From assembly GCA_947452995.1 (NCBI GenBank), contig CANGEV010000018.1, positions 1 through 53,706 on the forward strand: a stretch of DNA of 53,706 nucleotides, given 5' to 3'. The DNA comes from Chitinophagales bacterium (GTDB lineage Bacteria > Bacteroidota > Bacteroidia > Chitinophagales > CAIODY01). Positions 36,245 to 44,832 of this stretch are shown one piece after another. Both the position numbers and the translations under genes were made by a program. Position 1 is the stretch's first letter. Each line of letters opens with the position of its first letter. The notes under the pieces are model-generated. The model was not told the DNA's origin. It did not search any database and saw only the letters and a program-made list of their open reading frames with translations.

Positions 36245-37510
36245 ATGCCTTTGCGCAACCTAATGAATTTACTGAAATCGCTTTCTTCCCGCATAAGGAA
36301 GGGAGCGATTTTTGTTTTATGTTGTTGGATAGTCCTCGCCTTCATTGCCCCATGGATAGCTAGTTCGGAGCCGTGGTATGTGAAGGTAAATGGAAGCTCC
36401 TATTTCCCTGCATTTTCTAAAACGCGTTATTATGATTTGCCGTCGAGTGGAGGAGGATTTTCGATGCAAGATAAATCCGTCTACGATTGGCAAACTTGTG
36501 AGGCAGAAAGCATTCTGTTTGCGCCGATTCCCTATGCGCCGAATAGCAGCGATTTGGACAACGCAGATTATTGTTCCCCCTTTGCCCAACAAGTAAAAAC
36601 GATAGATGGACAGGAAACGCCTATGCCGCTTCGTTATAGACATTGGCTCGGCACCAATAAGCGTGGCGAAGATGTATTGAGCGGAATACTTCACGGAGCA
36701 CGATTCAGCCTTGCTTTAGCCATTGGCGCTATGCTAATTGCCTTGTTAATAGGCTTATTCATGGGAATTTTATCTGGCTATTATGGCAACACCAATTGGC
36801 GTGTCAACCGAGACGCGCTTGCGTTACGTACGCTTGGCTTATTACTTATTTTCTTTGTCAGTATTTGGCAACGCTTAGCCATTTGGCGAATGGCCTTGGA
36901 AGAAGAAAGAATCGCCTCCGCCATTGCGTTGAGTCTGCTACTATTTATTGCTGCAAGCACGCTTTGGTATTTCTTCATTCGTTATCTAGAACGTAAAAAT
37001 TATCTAGGATCGAAAATCGTGAAAGTACCTTGGGATAGTATTGCGCAACGTATCATTGAATTAATACAAGCACTACCTTTGATATTGTTTTTGATTTTAA
37101 TAGCCTCAATCAGTCAATCTTCTTTCTGGCAACTGATGTTTATAATGGGTGCTGTAAGTTGGATTTCTATCGCGCGATTCTTGCGCGTTGAATTGCAAAG
37201 TGCTCGTAACGGTGATTATTTTATTGCGTTACGTGGTTTAGGTGTAAGCGATTTTTCTATTTTGTTTTATAAGGCATTACCAGCAGTATTGCCTTTATTG
37301 ATGTTGAATTTTTCAATGGGAATTGCACACTGTATTTTAGCAGAAGCAGGCCTTAGTTTTCTTGGAATAGGTATACCTGCAGATATTGTTACTTGGGGTA
37401 CCTTGTTGAGTGCAGCAAAGGAAAATTGGAGCGCATGGTGGCTGGTGCTTTTCCCTGGATTATCGCTTGCTTCGGTAGTAATTTCGTTTAATACGTTGTT
37501 TCGTAGATAA
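36245..37510 (+). CDS. peptide/nickel-type ABC transporter permease
   Basis: A 421-residue inner-membrane permease of the DppC/OppC type. The N-terminal membrane helix is followed by a periplasmic loop, then RHWLGTNKRGEDVLSGILHGARFSL. The EAA-like coupling loop lies in YFIALRGLGVSDFSILFYKALP, and the C-terminal helices run through AGLSFLGIGIPADIVTWGTLLS. Compared with DppC, it is ~120 residues longer because of a long first periplasmic loop and extra hydrophobic segments around residues 190-245. No ATPase, binding protein or DppB partner is adjacent, so the transported substrate is unknown. Confidence 0.85.
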   Translation: MPLRNLMNLLKSLSSRIRKGAIFVLCCWIVLAFIAPWIASSEPWYVKVNGSSYFPAFSKTRYYDLPSSGGGFSMQDKSVYDWQTCEAESILFAPIPYAPNSSDLDNADYCSPFAQQVKTIDGQETPMPLRYRHWLGTNKRGEDVLSGILHGARFSLALAIGAMLIALLIGLFMGILSGYYGNTNWRVNRDALALRTLGLLLIFFVSIWQRLAIWRMALEEERIASAIALSLLLFIAASTLWYFFIRYLERKNYLGSKIVKVPWDSIAQRIIELIQALPLILFLILIASISQSSFWQLMFIMGAVSWISIARFLRVELQSARNGDYFIALRGLGVSDFSILFYKALPAVLPLLMLNFSMGIAHCILAEAGLSFLGIGIPADIVTWGTLLSAAKENWSAWWLVLFPGLSLASVVISFNTLFRR

Positions 37511-37682
37511 AATTTAGCTATCTATTGAAGTACTGAGGGGGCGGAAATTTAGAAGTTGTGATAAGGATTAAAGTTTCATCTTTTTTTCTTCCTTTCTACA
37601 ATAAGACATTCCTAATCTTACGTGGCTTATAAAAGACAAAATATATTCCGCCTTTTTTATCAATTTCAAATTCCGCTTTCTA

Positions 37683-37712
37683 CAAAACGCACGAATTAAT
37701 TCGTGCGTTTTG
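37683..37712. terminator. 30-bp perfect palindrome, terminator-like
   Basis: The sequence is an uninterrupted palindrome: CAAAACGCACGAA pairs with TTCGTGCGTTTTG over a TTAA loop. The arms end in short A/T runs on both strands, consistent with a terminator for the permease operon or a protein-binding palindrome. Confidence 0.55.
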
Positions 37713-37828
37713 AGATAAACGCGAAAAAAAAGAGTTTTAGTATTTACAATCAGATTATTCTGTAAATATCACCTTAAAAGTCCACAAACGCTATAACTCT
37801 CGTCTTTCAATGGATGTTTTACTTTAAT

Positions 37829-37862
37829 AAAAAACCCCGCCTTCCGCGAGGAAAACGGGGTG
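37829..37862 (-). terminator. terminator of the DUF2892 gene
   Basis: Read on the minus strand, CCCCG and CGGGG arms enclose an inner TTCC/GGAA stem and are followed by TTTTTTATT. It lies 35 bp after the stop of the small membrane protein. Confidence 0.8.
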
Positions 37863-37895
37863 ATGTGGACACAAGGCCACAACAACACAACGAAT

Positions 37896-38093
37896 TTATT
37901 GCTTAGTAGAAATTTTGAATGGAATATAGAGTGGACAAAAACTAACGGCTGACGTTAGTAAGAAGATTGCACCTAAAATAACTAGAACTGTTGCAGCAAT
38001 ACCTTCAACAATCCCTGTCAGCGTTAAGGTGAAGAATATTAATGCTACAATTATTCTAATGATACGATCGATCGAACCCATGTTTGCTTTCAT
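37896..38093 (-). CDS. DUF2892 (YgaP transmembrane-like) small membrane protein
   Basis: A 65-residue protein from the ATG at 38093 (MKANMGSIDRIIRIIVALI). The pattern N-(M/V)-G-x-x-D-R-x-x-R, two hydrophobic segments with a glycine hairpin (TLTGIVEG, AATVLVILGAIFLLTS) and the ending FCPLYIPFKIST is DUF2892, which forms the membrane part of the E. coli YgaP rhodanese. The conserved cysteine (FCPLY) is present. Here the membrane part is free-standing; two free-standing rhodaneses occur later in the window but are not adjacent. An upstream in-frame ATG would add 21 residues without domain character. Confidence 0.85.
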   Translation of the reverse strand: MKANMGSIDRIIRIIVALIFFTLTLTGIVEGIAATVLVILGAIFLLTSAVSFCPLYIPFKISTKQ

Positions 38094-38190
38094 GATAAAT
38101 GTTTTTGTTGCTATTGTTGATTTAATTTCTAATTCAAAGTTACAATCAACATACATTCAAAAACGGTAACATCTGTTACATATCAAAGCA

Positions 38191-39132
38191 CTAACGGAGA
38201 TGAGTTCCCCAATACACAAAATCCCAAAGGATCCGTCGAACGCGATTTCCTAACGAAGCCTTGATCTTTTTGTCTTGTTGCCCTAAATCAAAACGCCATA
38301 AACAGCCTGCACTCCAAGGTAACTTTTCATTGCTTATATAAAGTGAATGATCATCACTCATGCAAACAGCTTCGAACTGCGCAAAATAACTAAGGTTGAT
38401 TCGTGGATGAATTGGTCCGAAGAGTTTATTGGGTTCAGGCTGAAAGCTGTACAGAAAACCTTGCCCATGATTCGTATAGCCAATGAGGTAAAGACTATTA
38501 TTTTTTTCATTATAACATGCACCTGTAATCAATCCCTTCGCGTCAAAACTGTCGATGAAATTAGCCACGTAATGCCCCGGTGCTGTCGGTAGGGAATACG
38601 CCTTACAATGGCCTCGCAGCCAGTCTTTCGTAAAAACAAAAATCTTGTCCCCAATAACCGTCATCGCCTCCATATCATAAGGGTGCTTGTTGAACTTGAT
38701 TGTCGCATCTCCAGCAGGTATTGGAATACTGAAATGAATCGTCTCACAGTTAACGGTATCCTTATGCTTGTCAATTACTATCGGAAGCATACAACGATAA
38801 ATAGTGCGTTGTCTGTGCTTGCCATTGTTATTCCCGAAGTCGCCTACATACACATACATGCCGTCAGTGGTCATGTCTTCCCAATCCATGTTCTTCGCAT
38901 TGCGCAAATAAATCCATTGTAATACCTTGCCGCTCTTTTTGTCGATTCGGTAAATACAGGCTTCACCCTTGCTGTCGTTGTGAGTATAAATCTGACCATT
39001 CACATGGATTAAACCCGAACTTTCATTAACTGTTTGAGATAACTTACAAACGGGCTTCAAAGGATTGTGGGCCTCTGCGAAAGAAACACAAATCAAACTA
39101 AATAGGATCGTCAGTATACGTTTCAAATACAT
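38191..39132 (-). CDS. secreted propeller-like protein of unknown function
   Basis: A 313-residue protein with signal peptide MYLKRILTILFSLICVSFAEA. The mature part looks like a beta-propeller: NESSGLIHVNGQIYTHNDSKGEACIYRIDKK, the DMTTDGMYVYVGDFGNN turn, MEAMTVIGDKIFVFTKDW, GLITGACYNEKNNSLYLIGY and AVCMSDDHSLYISNE. The arrangement recalls SdiA-regulated/phytase-like propellers, but no catalytic set is evident. Its start is one base after the stop of the amidotransferase gene, so it is co-transcribed with it and probably with the lytic transglycosylase. Confidence 0.65.
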   Translation of the reverse strand: MYLKRILTILFSLICVSFAEAHNPLKPVCKLSQTVNESSGLIHVNGQIYTHNDSKGEACIYRIDKKSGKVLQWIYLRNAKNMDWEDMTTDGMYVYVGDFGNNNGKHRQRTIYRCMLPIVIDKHKDTVNCETIHFSIPIPAGDATIKFNKHPYDMEAMTVIGDKIFVFTKDWLRGHCKAYSLPTAPGHYVANFIDSFDAKGLITGACYNEKNNSLYLIGYTNHGQGFLYSFQPEPNKLFGPIHPRINLSYFAQFEAVCMSDDHSLYISNEKLPWSAGCLWRFDLGQQDKKIKASLGNRVRRILWDFVYWGTHLR

Positions 39133-39133
39133 A

Positions 39134-39706
39134 TCAAAGACAATTGTATTCTTTCCAATTTTTTAATAACTGAATGCCCTCTGTGGTAAGGATAGATTCT
39201 GGATGAAATTGTACCCCCCAAATAGGCCATTCCCTGTGCGCTATCGACATTACATGCCCATCCTCACTATGTGCAGTGACTTCTAGGCAAGGAGGCACTT
39301 CCTCTAATACTAAAGAATGATATCGCATCACTTCCATTGGATGCTTAATGTTCGAAAACATCCGATGAGAAGGATTTTCAATCTTTAACTTCGATGTCTT
39401 ACCATGCATAGGATACGTCGCTTTACGCAATTTCGCTCCGAAAAATTCTCCTATTGCTTGATGACCTAAACAAACACCCAAAAATGGTTTTTGTTGATAC
39501 CACTGTTGTAATACCGCCATCGTACAACCACTATCTGAAGGCGTATTCGGGCCCGGACTAATTACAACCGCTTCGTAAGGAAATCGGTGCAAATCATCTG
39601 CTAACAAAGCGTCATTCCTTCGAACCTCCGTCTGCAAGCCAAGTTGCAGTAAGTAGTCGTTCAACATATAAGTGAAGGAATCGTAATTGTCGATTAGTAA
39701 AATCAT
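39134..39706 (-). CDS. anthranilate/aminodeoxychorismate synthase glutaminase subunit (TrpG/PabA type)
   Basis: A 190-residue class I glutamine amidotransferase that supplies ammonia to the chorismate-converting subunit. It opens IDNYDSFTYML and has VISPGPNTPSDSG. The nucleophile is C79 in GVCLGHQAIG and the H168-P-E170 dyad is in VQFHPES. Length is right for a stand-alone subunit. With no trp or pab partner nearby, TrpG versus PabA cannot be decided; isolated copies in Bacteroidota are often used in folate synthesis. Flanked by the lytic transglycosylase (upstream) and a propeller-like protein (downstream). Confidence 0.9.
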   Translation of the reverse strand: MILLIDNYDSFTYMLNDYLLQLGLQTEVRRNDALLADDLHRFPYEAVVISPGPNTPSDSGCTMAVLQQWYQQKPFLGVCLGHQAIGEFFGAKLRKATYPMHGKTSKLKIENPSHRMFSNIKHPMEVMRYHSLVLEEVPPCLEVTAHSEDGHVMSIAHREWPIWGVQFHPESILTTEGIQLLKNWKEYNCL

Positions 39707-39736
39707 TTGCTTGTTGCAAAGTAAGTAGATATAAAA

Positions 39737-40660
39737 TTAAAGTTTCGGCAAAAGCACAATATATTCTTTGCCTTTCTTCACAACAAGATCTTTATCACGG
39801 AGCCAAGGGTTGAAAATTTTCAATTCCTTGTAGGTACAGCCTTTCGATTTCGCATAAACGGCTAAATCTTTAACAGTGGTTCTGATGGTGTCTGTATAAG
39901 TGTTTCGTGGACTGAAATAATCCTTCTCCTTTACAGAAAAGTGATACTGCTTAGGCTGACTAATGATATTTTTGAAAGCTAGAATTCTGAAAACATAACG
40001 CATGGTTTCATCAGGCAATAAGGCATCATAATAACTTTTTACCTGTTGTTGATACATGAATTTTTCTACTCCCGCTTCTCCGCAATTAAAGGCCGCTGCG
40101 ACTAAGGTCCAGCTACCGAACTTTGCATAAGCCCTTTTGAAGTAGCGACAGGCTGCGCGTGTAGATTTCTCCACATGATAACGTTCGTCTACCTGTTTAG
40201 AAATCTCTAATCCACTTTGCTTTCCCGTTTCCTCTAAAAATTGCCAGAAACCTACTGCATCACTCTTCGAAACGACTTGCTGTAAGCCACTTTCCGCCAC
40301 GCAGAGATATTTAAAATCTTCAGGAATACCTTCCTCTTTCAATATCGGAACAATCAACGGAAACCACCGACTGGTCTGCAGTAAAATCCAGGTATTGCCT
40401 GCATGTAAGTTTGTATTGATTAACATCTCACGAAGTAGACGCTCCCTAACATCGCTCTGGTCCAATGGCACCGCTTCGCCAGCAAAGTCGAGCTGCGACG
40501 GTAAACTCGGCAGTATGTCCCGATCCTTCGCAGCCGCCGTCTTTATAATGGTTTTAGGCGCCCTACTGCTAACTACCCAATAGCTAATGCAGTAAGAAAG
40601 TATCCCGGCCGTAAGGACGGTCAGGCTAAAATGGAACCAAAATTGTCGTTTTGTCTGCAT
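39737..40660 (-). CDS. membrane-anchored lytic transglycosylase (MltD-like, SLT domain)
   Basis: A 307-residue cell-wall enzyme that cleaves MurNAc-GlcNAc bonds with formation of 1,6-anhydro ends. N-terminal anchor FHFSLTVLTAGILSYCISYWVV. The SLT domain has the catalytic glutamate E123 in LCVAESGLQQVV, then AVGFWQF and AAFNCGEAGV. The C-terminal ~45 residues (VKDLAVYAKSKGCTYKELKIFNPWL...KGKEYIVLLP) resemble a LysM peptidoglycan-binding module. First gene of a minus-strand operon with the amidotransferase and the propeller-like protein. Confidence 0.88.
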   Translation of the reverse strand: MQTKRQFWFHFSLTVLTAGILSYCISYWVVSSRAPKTIIKTAAAKDRDILPSLPSQLDFAGEAVPLDQSDVRERLLREMLINTNLHAGNTWILLQTSRWFPLIVPILKEEGIPEDFKYLCVAESGLQQVVSKSDAVGFWQFLEETGKQSGLEISKQVDERYHVEKSTRAACRYFKRAYAKFGSWTLVAAAFNCGEAGVEKFMYQQQVKSYYDALLPDETMRYVFRILAFKNIISQPKQYHFSVKEKDYFSPRNTYTDTIRTTVKDLAVYAKSKGCTYKELKIFNPWLRDKDLVVKKGKEYIVLLPKL

Positions 40661-40810
40661 GCTCGGAGATTGAAGTGATGTCGTGAAACAAATTTAACCA
40701 AATCTATTATAAGCTCTTCGTCAAATAATACTGAATCTTAAGTAATTTGAAAGCAACTCTTTCCCAATTTTTATTTCTTAATTCATAATTCTTCATTATT
40801 ACGTTTTCCC

Positions 40811-40841
40811 TTTGAAATCTCGCTTTTGCCGAGTACTTTTG
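40811..40841 (+). promoter_or_regulatory. secA promoter
   Basis: TTTG (40811-40814), a 19-bp spacer and TACTTTTG (40834-40841) match the Bacteroidota promoter consensus exactly. Predicted start of transcription near 40848, ~38 nt before the secA ATG. Confidence 0.7.
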
Positions 40842-40847
40842 ATATCT

Positions 40848-40872
40848 TGTAAAAAACCCTTTTTGGGTTACA
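40848..40872 (+). promoter_or_regulatory. leader hairpin just upstream of secA
   Basis: AACCC (40855-40859) and GGGTT (40865-40869) pair over a TTTTT loop, with outer TGTAA/TTACA complementarity extending the arms. The hairpin would occupy most of the short predicted secA leader and end 14 nt before the ATG. Confidence 0.45.
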
Positions 40873-40885
40873 AATAGAGAATTTT

Positions 40886-43800
40886 ATGTTAGGTTTTTTA
40901 GCCAAAATATTTGGTGGCAACAAAAGTGAAAAAGATGTACGCGCCCTCCGTGAACAAGTGACCCTTGTCAATCAATTCTTCAACTCCTATCAAACTATAA
41001 GTGATGATCAATTACGTGCGAAGACAACTGAGTTCAAAGCACGTATCCAAGCGCATTTGACGGAAATTGATGCCGCTATTGCGGATGCTAAAGCAGAGGG
41101 TGAAAACGAAGCCTTAGAAGATCATGAGAAAGAAGAATTCTTCAAACAAATAGATGAACTGAAGAAAAAACGCGATGAGAAAATTGAAGAAGCACTGAAA
41201 GAGATCCTTCCAGAAGCCTTTGCTGTCGTAAAAGAAGCCGCTCGCCGTTTTAAAAATAATCCAACAATCACCGTTACCGCAACTACCCTCGATAAAGAAT
41301 TAGCCGCTCGTCAACGCAGCTACGTAAGCATCGAAGGCGCGAACGCTACTTGGAAAAATACCTGGGAAGCTGCCGGAAACACCGTCGTTTGGGATATGGA
41401 GCACTATGATGTGCAGCTGATCGGTGGTATGGTGTTACATCAAGGTAAAATTGCTGAAATGGCTACCGGTGAAGGTAAAACCCTCGTTTCTACCTTGCCA
41501 GCATACCTCAACGCCCTCGCAGGCGAAGGCGTGCATATCGTAACAGTGAATGATTATTTGGCACGTCGTGACCAAGAGTGGAATGGCCCATTATTCGAAT
41601 ATCTAGGATTGACAGTTGATTGTATCGACAAACACCAACCGAATAGCGAAGCACGTCGTAATGCTTATTTGGCGGATATCACTTATGGTACTAATAACGA
41701 ATTTGGTTTCGACTACCTACGTGATAACATGGTGCATGATAAAGATGAAATGGTGCAACGTAAACACCATTACGCGATGGTCGATGAGGTCGACTCCGTA
41801 TTAATCGATGATGCACGTACGCCCTTAATCATCTCTGGTCCAGTACCAAAAGGCGATGATCAAGAGTTTCATGTCTTGAAGCCACGTATTGAGAAGTTGG
41901 TAGAAGAACAAAAGAAGCTCACCAACGCATTCTTGGTAGATGCACGTCGTTTGATTAGCGAAGGGAAGACCGATCATGAAACAGGCGGACTAGCTTTGTT
42001 ACGTGCTTATCGTGGATTGCCGAAAAATAATGCGCTCATCAAGTATTTAAGCGAAGCAGGAATGAAGCAATTGTTGCAGAAGACAGAAAGCCATTATATG
42101 GCTGAGCAGATGAAAAATATGCCGAAAGTCGATGCAGAGCTTTATTTCACTATTGATGAAAAAAATAATCAAGTTGATCTAACAGAAAAAGGGATTCATC
42201 TAATCACCGCTTCTGGTGAAGACCCACATTTCTTCGTCATGCCTGACGTCGGTGCTGAAATCGCCGAACTCGAACGTCAAACTCTTCCTGTTGAAGAGAA
42301 AATGGCTGTCAAAGATCGCTTAATAGCCGACTTCGCCATTAAAAGCGATCGCATCCACTCCGTACAACAATTATTGAAAGCCTATACGCTCTTCGATAAA
42401 GATGTGGAATATGTCGTGATGGAAGGTAAAGTAAAAATCGTCGATGAACAAACAGGACGTATCTTGGAAGGACGTCGTTACTCAGACGGTTTGCACCAAG
42501 CCATCGAAGCGAAAGAAAATGTAAAAGTAGAAGCTGCGACACAAACCTTCGCTACGATCACTTTACAGAACTATTTCCGTATGTTCCACAAGTTGGCAGG
42601 TATGACAGGTACGGCCGAAACAGAAGCAGGGGAGTTCTGGGAAATTTATAAGTTAGATGTCATCCAAATCCCGACACATCGCTCTATCGTGCGTGATGAT
42701 CGTGACGACTTCGTCTACAAAACGAAGAAGGAAAAGTATAACGCTATTATCGACGAGATTAATAAGCTTACGGAAGCGGGCCGACCAGTATTGGTGGGAA
42801 CAACGAGCGTAGAAGTGAGTGAGTTGTTGAGTCGTATGTTGAAAATGCGCAATATAAAACACAATGTGTTGAACGCAAAACAACATCAGCGCGAGGCGGA
42901 AATTGTTGCCGAAGCCGGATATCCAGGAAGTGTTACGATTGCAACCAATATGGCCGGTCGTGGTACGGATATCAAATTGAAAGGAGGTTCGAAAGAGAGT
43001 GGTGGTTTGGCAATCATCGGTACAGAACGTCATGAAAGTCGTCGTGTCGATCGTCAGTTGCGTGGTCGTGCTGGTCGTCAAGGTGATCCGGGCTCTTCAC
43101 AGTTCTTCGTTTCTTTGGAAGATGATTTGATGCGTTTATTCGGTAGCGATCGTATCGCTGCGGTAATGGACAGAATGGATTATAAAGAAGGAGAATATAT
43201 CCAAAGCAGCATGATCTCTCGTAGTATCGAGCGTGCGCAGAAGAAAGTGGAAGAAAACAACTTCGGTATTCGTAAGCGTTTGTTGGAATACGACGACGTA
43301 ATGAATAAGCAACGTAATGTTATCTATACAAAACGCCATAACGCCCTTGGTGGCGAGCGTTTGAGCTTGGATATCGACAATGCGATATATGATTTAGTAG
43401 CGGTAGTCGTACAAACACATAAAGAAAATAATGAGTTTGAAAACTTCCGTTTAGGAGTAATGATGCAGTTCTCTATCGATACAGCAATTACGCACGACCA
43501 ATTCGTTCGCGCTGCCGAAGATGAATTAGAGAACATTCTTTACCATGAAGTGAAAGATGCGTACAAACGTAAGAATCAAGCGATCATGGCTGAAGCATTA
43601 CCTGTTTTACAAAATGTTCGTACTAATAATCCGAATATTGAAAATATCGTGATGCCGTTTACCGACGGACGTAAAGGATTGCAGGTGGTTTGTTCTTTAG
43701 ATAAAGTGCTTGCGACGAATGGTCAAGAAATCATCACTACCTTGGAGAAAACGATTTCATTGGTAGCGATCGATGAGCAATGGAAAGAACATCTTCGTGC

Positions 43801-44206
43801 GATGGACGATTTGAAACAAAGCGTACAGTCGGCTGTCTACGAACAAAAAGATCCTTTGTTGATTTACAAAGGGGAAGCCTTCAACTTGTTCAAAGAGATG
43901 ATGGATGAAACGAACCGCGAGATTTTGAATTATATCTTGAAAGCGCATCTACATCAAGAAGAACGCCAGCCGCAAGAGGCCCGTCCCGCAATGCGTACCG
44001 ATATGAGTCGTTTACGTACAGAGAAGGAAGAGTTTAATGCGCAAGCAGAAAGCGATGCCGCTAATAGAGAGGCTATGCAGAATGCGGGTGAAAAGCCGAA
44101 GCAGGCGCCGATTCACGTCGGACCGAAAGTCGGACGAAACGATCCTTGTCCTTGCGGCAGCGGCAAGAAGTTTAAATCCTGTCACGGAAAAGATATCGCT
44201 GAATAA
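40886..44206 (+). CDS. secA: preprotein translocase ATPase SecA
   Basis: The 1106-residue motor of Sec-dependent export. DEAD-like motor: Walker A MATGEGKTLVSTLPAYLNAL, motif II MVDEVDSVLIDDARTPLIIS and motif VI RQLRGRAGRQGDPG. A preprotein crosslinking domain follows NBD1. The C-terminus ends with the zinc-binding SEC-C tail CPCGSGKKFKSCHG, which binds SecB/phospholipid. It is ~200 residues longer than E. coli SecA owing to insertions, including an acidic/lysine-rich segment at about residues 60-105 (EDHEKEEFFKQIDELKKKRDE) and one near residues 350-400. Such enlargement is common in Bacteroidota SecA. Exports the T9SS cargo seen elsewhere in the window across the inner membrane. Confidence 0.97.
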   Translation: MLGFLAKIFGGNKSEKDVRALREQVTLVNQFFNSYQTISDDQLRAKTTEFKARIQAHLTEIDAAIADAKAEGENEALEDHEKEEFFKQIDELKKKRDEKIEEALKEILPEAFAVVKEAARRFKNNPTITVTATTLDKELAARQRSYVSIEGANATWKNTWEAAGNTVVWDMEHYDVQLIGGMVLHQGKIAEMATGEGKTLVSTLPAYLNALAGEGVHIVTVNDYLARRDQEWNGPLFEYLGLTVDCIDKHQPNSEARRNAYLADITYGTNNEFGFDYLRDNMVHDKDEMVQRKHHYAMVDEVDSVLIDDARTPLIISGPVPKGDDQEFHVLKPRIEKLVEEQKKLTNAFLVDARRLISEGKTDHETGGLALLRAYRGLPKNNALIKYLSEAGMKQLLQKTESHYMAEQMKNMPKVDAELYFTIDEKNNQVDLTEKGIHLITASGEDPHFFVMPDVGAEIAELERQTLPVEEKMAVKDRLIADFAIKSDRIHSVQQLLKAYTLFDKDVEYVVMEGKVKIVDEQTGRILEGRRYSDGLHQAIEAKENVKVEAATQTFATITLQNYFRMFHKLAGMTGTAETEAGEFWEIYKLDVIQIPTHRSIVRDDRDDFVYKTKKEKYNAIIDEINKLTEAGRPVLVGTTSVEVSELLSRMLKMRNIKHNVLNAKQHQREAEIVAEAGYPGSVTIATNMAGRGTDIKLKGGSKESGGLAIIGTERHESRRVDRQLRGRAGRQGDPGSSQFFVSLEDDLMRLFGSDRIAAVMDRMDYKEGEYIQSSMISRSIERAQKKVEENNFGIRKRLLEYDDVMNKQRNVIYTKRHNALGGERLSLDIDNAIYDLVAVVVQTHKENNEFENFRLGVMMQFSIDTAITHDQFVRAAEDELENILYHEVKDAYKRKNQAIMAEALPVLQNVRTNNPNIENIVMPFTDGRKGLQVVCSLDKVLATNGQEIITTLEKTISLVAIDEQWKEHLRAMDDLKQSVQSAVYEQKDPLLIYKGEAFNLFKEMMDETNREILNYILKAHLHQEERQPQEARPAMRTDMSRLRTEKEEFNAQAESDAANREAMQNAGEKPKQAPIHVGPKVGRNDPCPCGSGKKFKSCHGKDIAE

Positions 44207-44209
44207 AAC

Positions 44210-44239
44210 AAAAAAGGGAACCAAGCGGTTCCCTTTTTT
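44210..44239. terminator. bidirectional terminator between secA and the XRE regulator
   Basis: A perfect 13-bp stem, AAAAAAGGGAACC (44210-44222) with GGTTCCCTTTTTT (44227-44239), AAGC loop. It lies 4 bp after the secA stop and 14 bp from the end of the convergent regulator gene. Confidence 0.9.
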
Positions 44240-44252
44240 ATTTATAGTTTTT

Positions 44253-44642
44253 TTATTTTTTGAATTTATCAAGGAGCGATTTCATCATTTTGATGGTCTC
44301 ATCTTTTTCTTGAATCCGTGCATCCTTTTCTGCAAGGAGCTTTTCATACATCGCCTTCATCTCTTCATGCTGGTAGTCGTTTACTACGTTACCAACGTTT
44401 TTTACATTGTGATTATGATGCGTGGTATTGAAAATTTGTTTGTCGTTAAAGTCGATAATATCATTCAAGGCAACATCCATCACCTTTGAAAGTGACTGTA
44501 ACTGCTCGAATTTTATTTGAGTCTCGTTATTTTCTACCTTAATATAGAAAGAACGAGAAACGCCCAATTTCTTCGCGACATATTCCTGGGTCAGATTTTT
44601 CAATTCTCTGACCTTTCGGATATTATGACCAATATTGTGCAT
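44253..44642 (-). CDS. XRE-family transcriptional regulator with C-terminal coiled coil
   Basis: About 129 residues from the ATG at 44642 (MHNIGHNIRKVRELKN). The N-terminal ~65 residues are a Cro/C1-type HTH: RELKNLTQEYVAKKLGVSRSFYIKVENNE with FEQLQSLSKVMDVALNDII. The rest contains a polar linker (NTTHHNHNVKNVG) and a predicted coiled coil (YEKLLAEKDARIQEKDETIKMMKSLLDKFKK), likely for dimerisation. An in-frame ATG 33 nt upstream would add MYLRINNKSIY. Similar orphan HTH/coiled-coil regulators are common in Bacteroidota. It faces the long non-coding region holding the paired RNA-like elements and could bind there (inference). Confidence 0.85.
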   Translation of the reverse strand: MHNIGHNIRKVRELKNLTQEYVAKKLGVSRSFYIKVENNETQIKFEQLQSLSKVMDVALNDIIDFNDKQIFNTTHHNHNVKNVGNVVNDYQHEEMKAMYEKLLAEKDARIQEKDETIKMMKSLLDKFKK

Positions 44643-44709
44643 ATAAATCGACTTATTGTTTATACGAAGATACATAATGCAATTTAAATAATCTTCAATT
44701 CAGCTCAAC

Positions 44710-44741
44710 TTTGTATGACTCCTCAAAGCGAGTACATTTTG
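44710..44741 (+). promoter_or_regulatory. promoter of first RNA-like element
   Basis: TTTG (44710-44713), 19-bp spacer, then TACATTTTG (44733-44741), which fits the Bacteroidota promoter with one extra T in the -7 box. No open reading frame with coding character follows on the plus strand; the element at 44759 does. Confidence 0.55.
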
Positions 44742-44758
44742 TACTTAATTTGATACTT

Positions 44759-44832
44759 CAGTGTTAAAGTGTTTTTGTTTATAATCTTTAACCTGTTGAA
44801 AGTCCGACGCAAGTGGGACTTTATTATTTTTT
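44759..44832 (+). ncRNA. candidate small RNA, copy 1 of a duplicated element
   Basis: A 40-nt head (44759-44798) contains TTAAAG (44764-44769) able to pair with CTTTAA (44786-44791). It is followed by a terminator: AAAGTCC (44799-44805) pairs with GGACTTT (44816-44822), then a T-rich tract. The head is nearly identical to 45179-45218, but the terminator stem sequence is unrelated. With the promoter at 44710 the transcript would be ~85 nt. It is not a known family to me, and expression is inferred. Confidence 0.5.

Larger units (their letters stand above)
37511..37895. other. non-coding intergenic region with hairpins
   Basis: A 385-bp gap between convergent genes. It contains a long-range complementary pair (GGCGGAA at 37540-37546 with TTCCGCC at 37646-37652, the latter followed directly by TTTTTT), a long perfect palindrome and a terminator for the minus-strand gene, the last two listed separately. 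No reading frame with coding character was seen. Confidence 0.6.

Noticed and set aside
42653-43081. 142-codon minus-strand open frame inside secA
   Set aside because: Lies entirely opposite conserved SecA motor motifs and has threonine-rich shadow composition.
44037-44489. 150-codon plus-strand open frame spanning the secA end and the XRE gene
   Set aside because: It crosses the strong terminator at 44210-44239 and overlaps two better supported genes in other frames.
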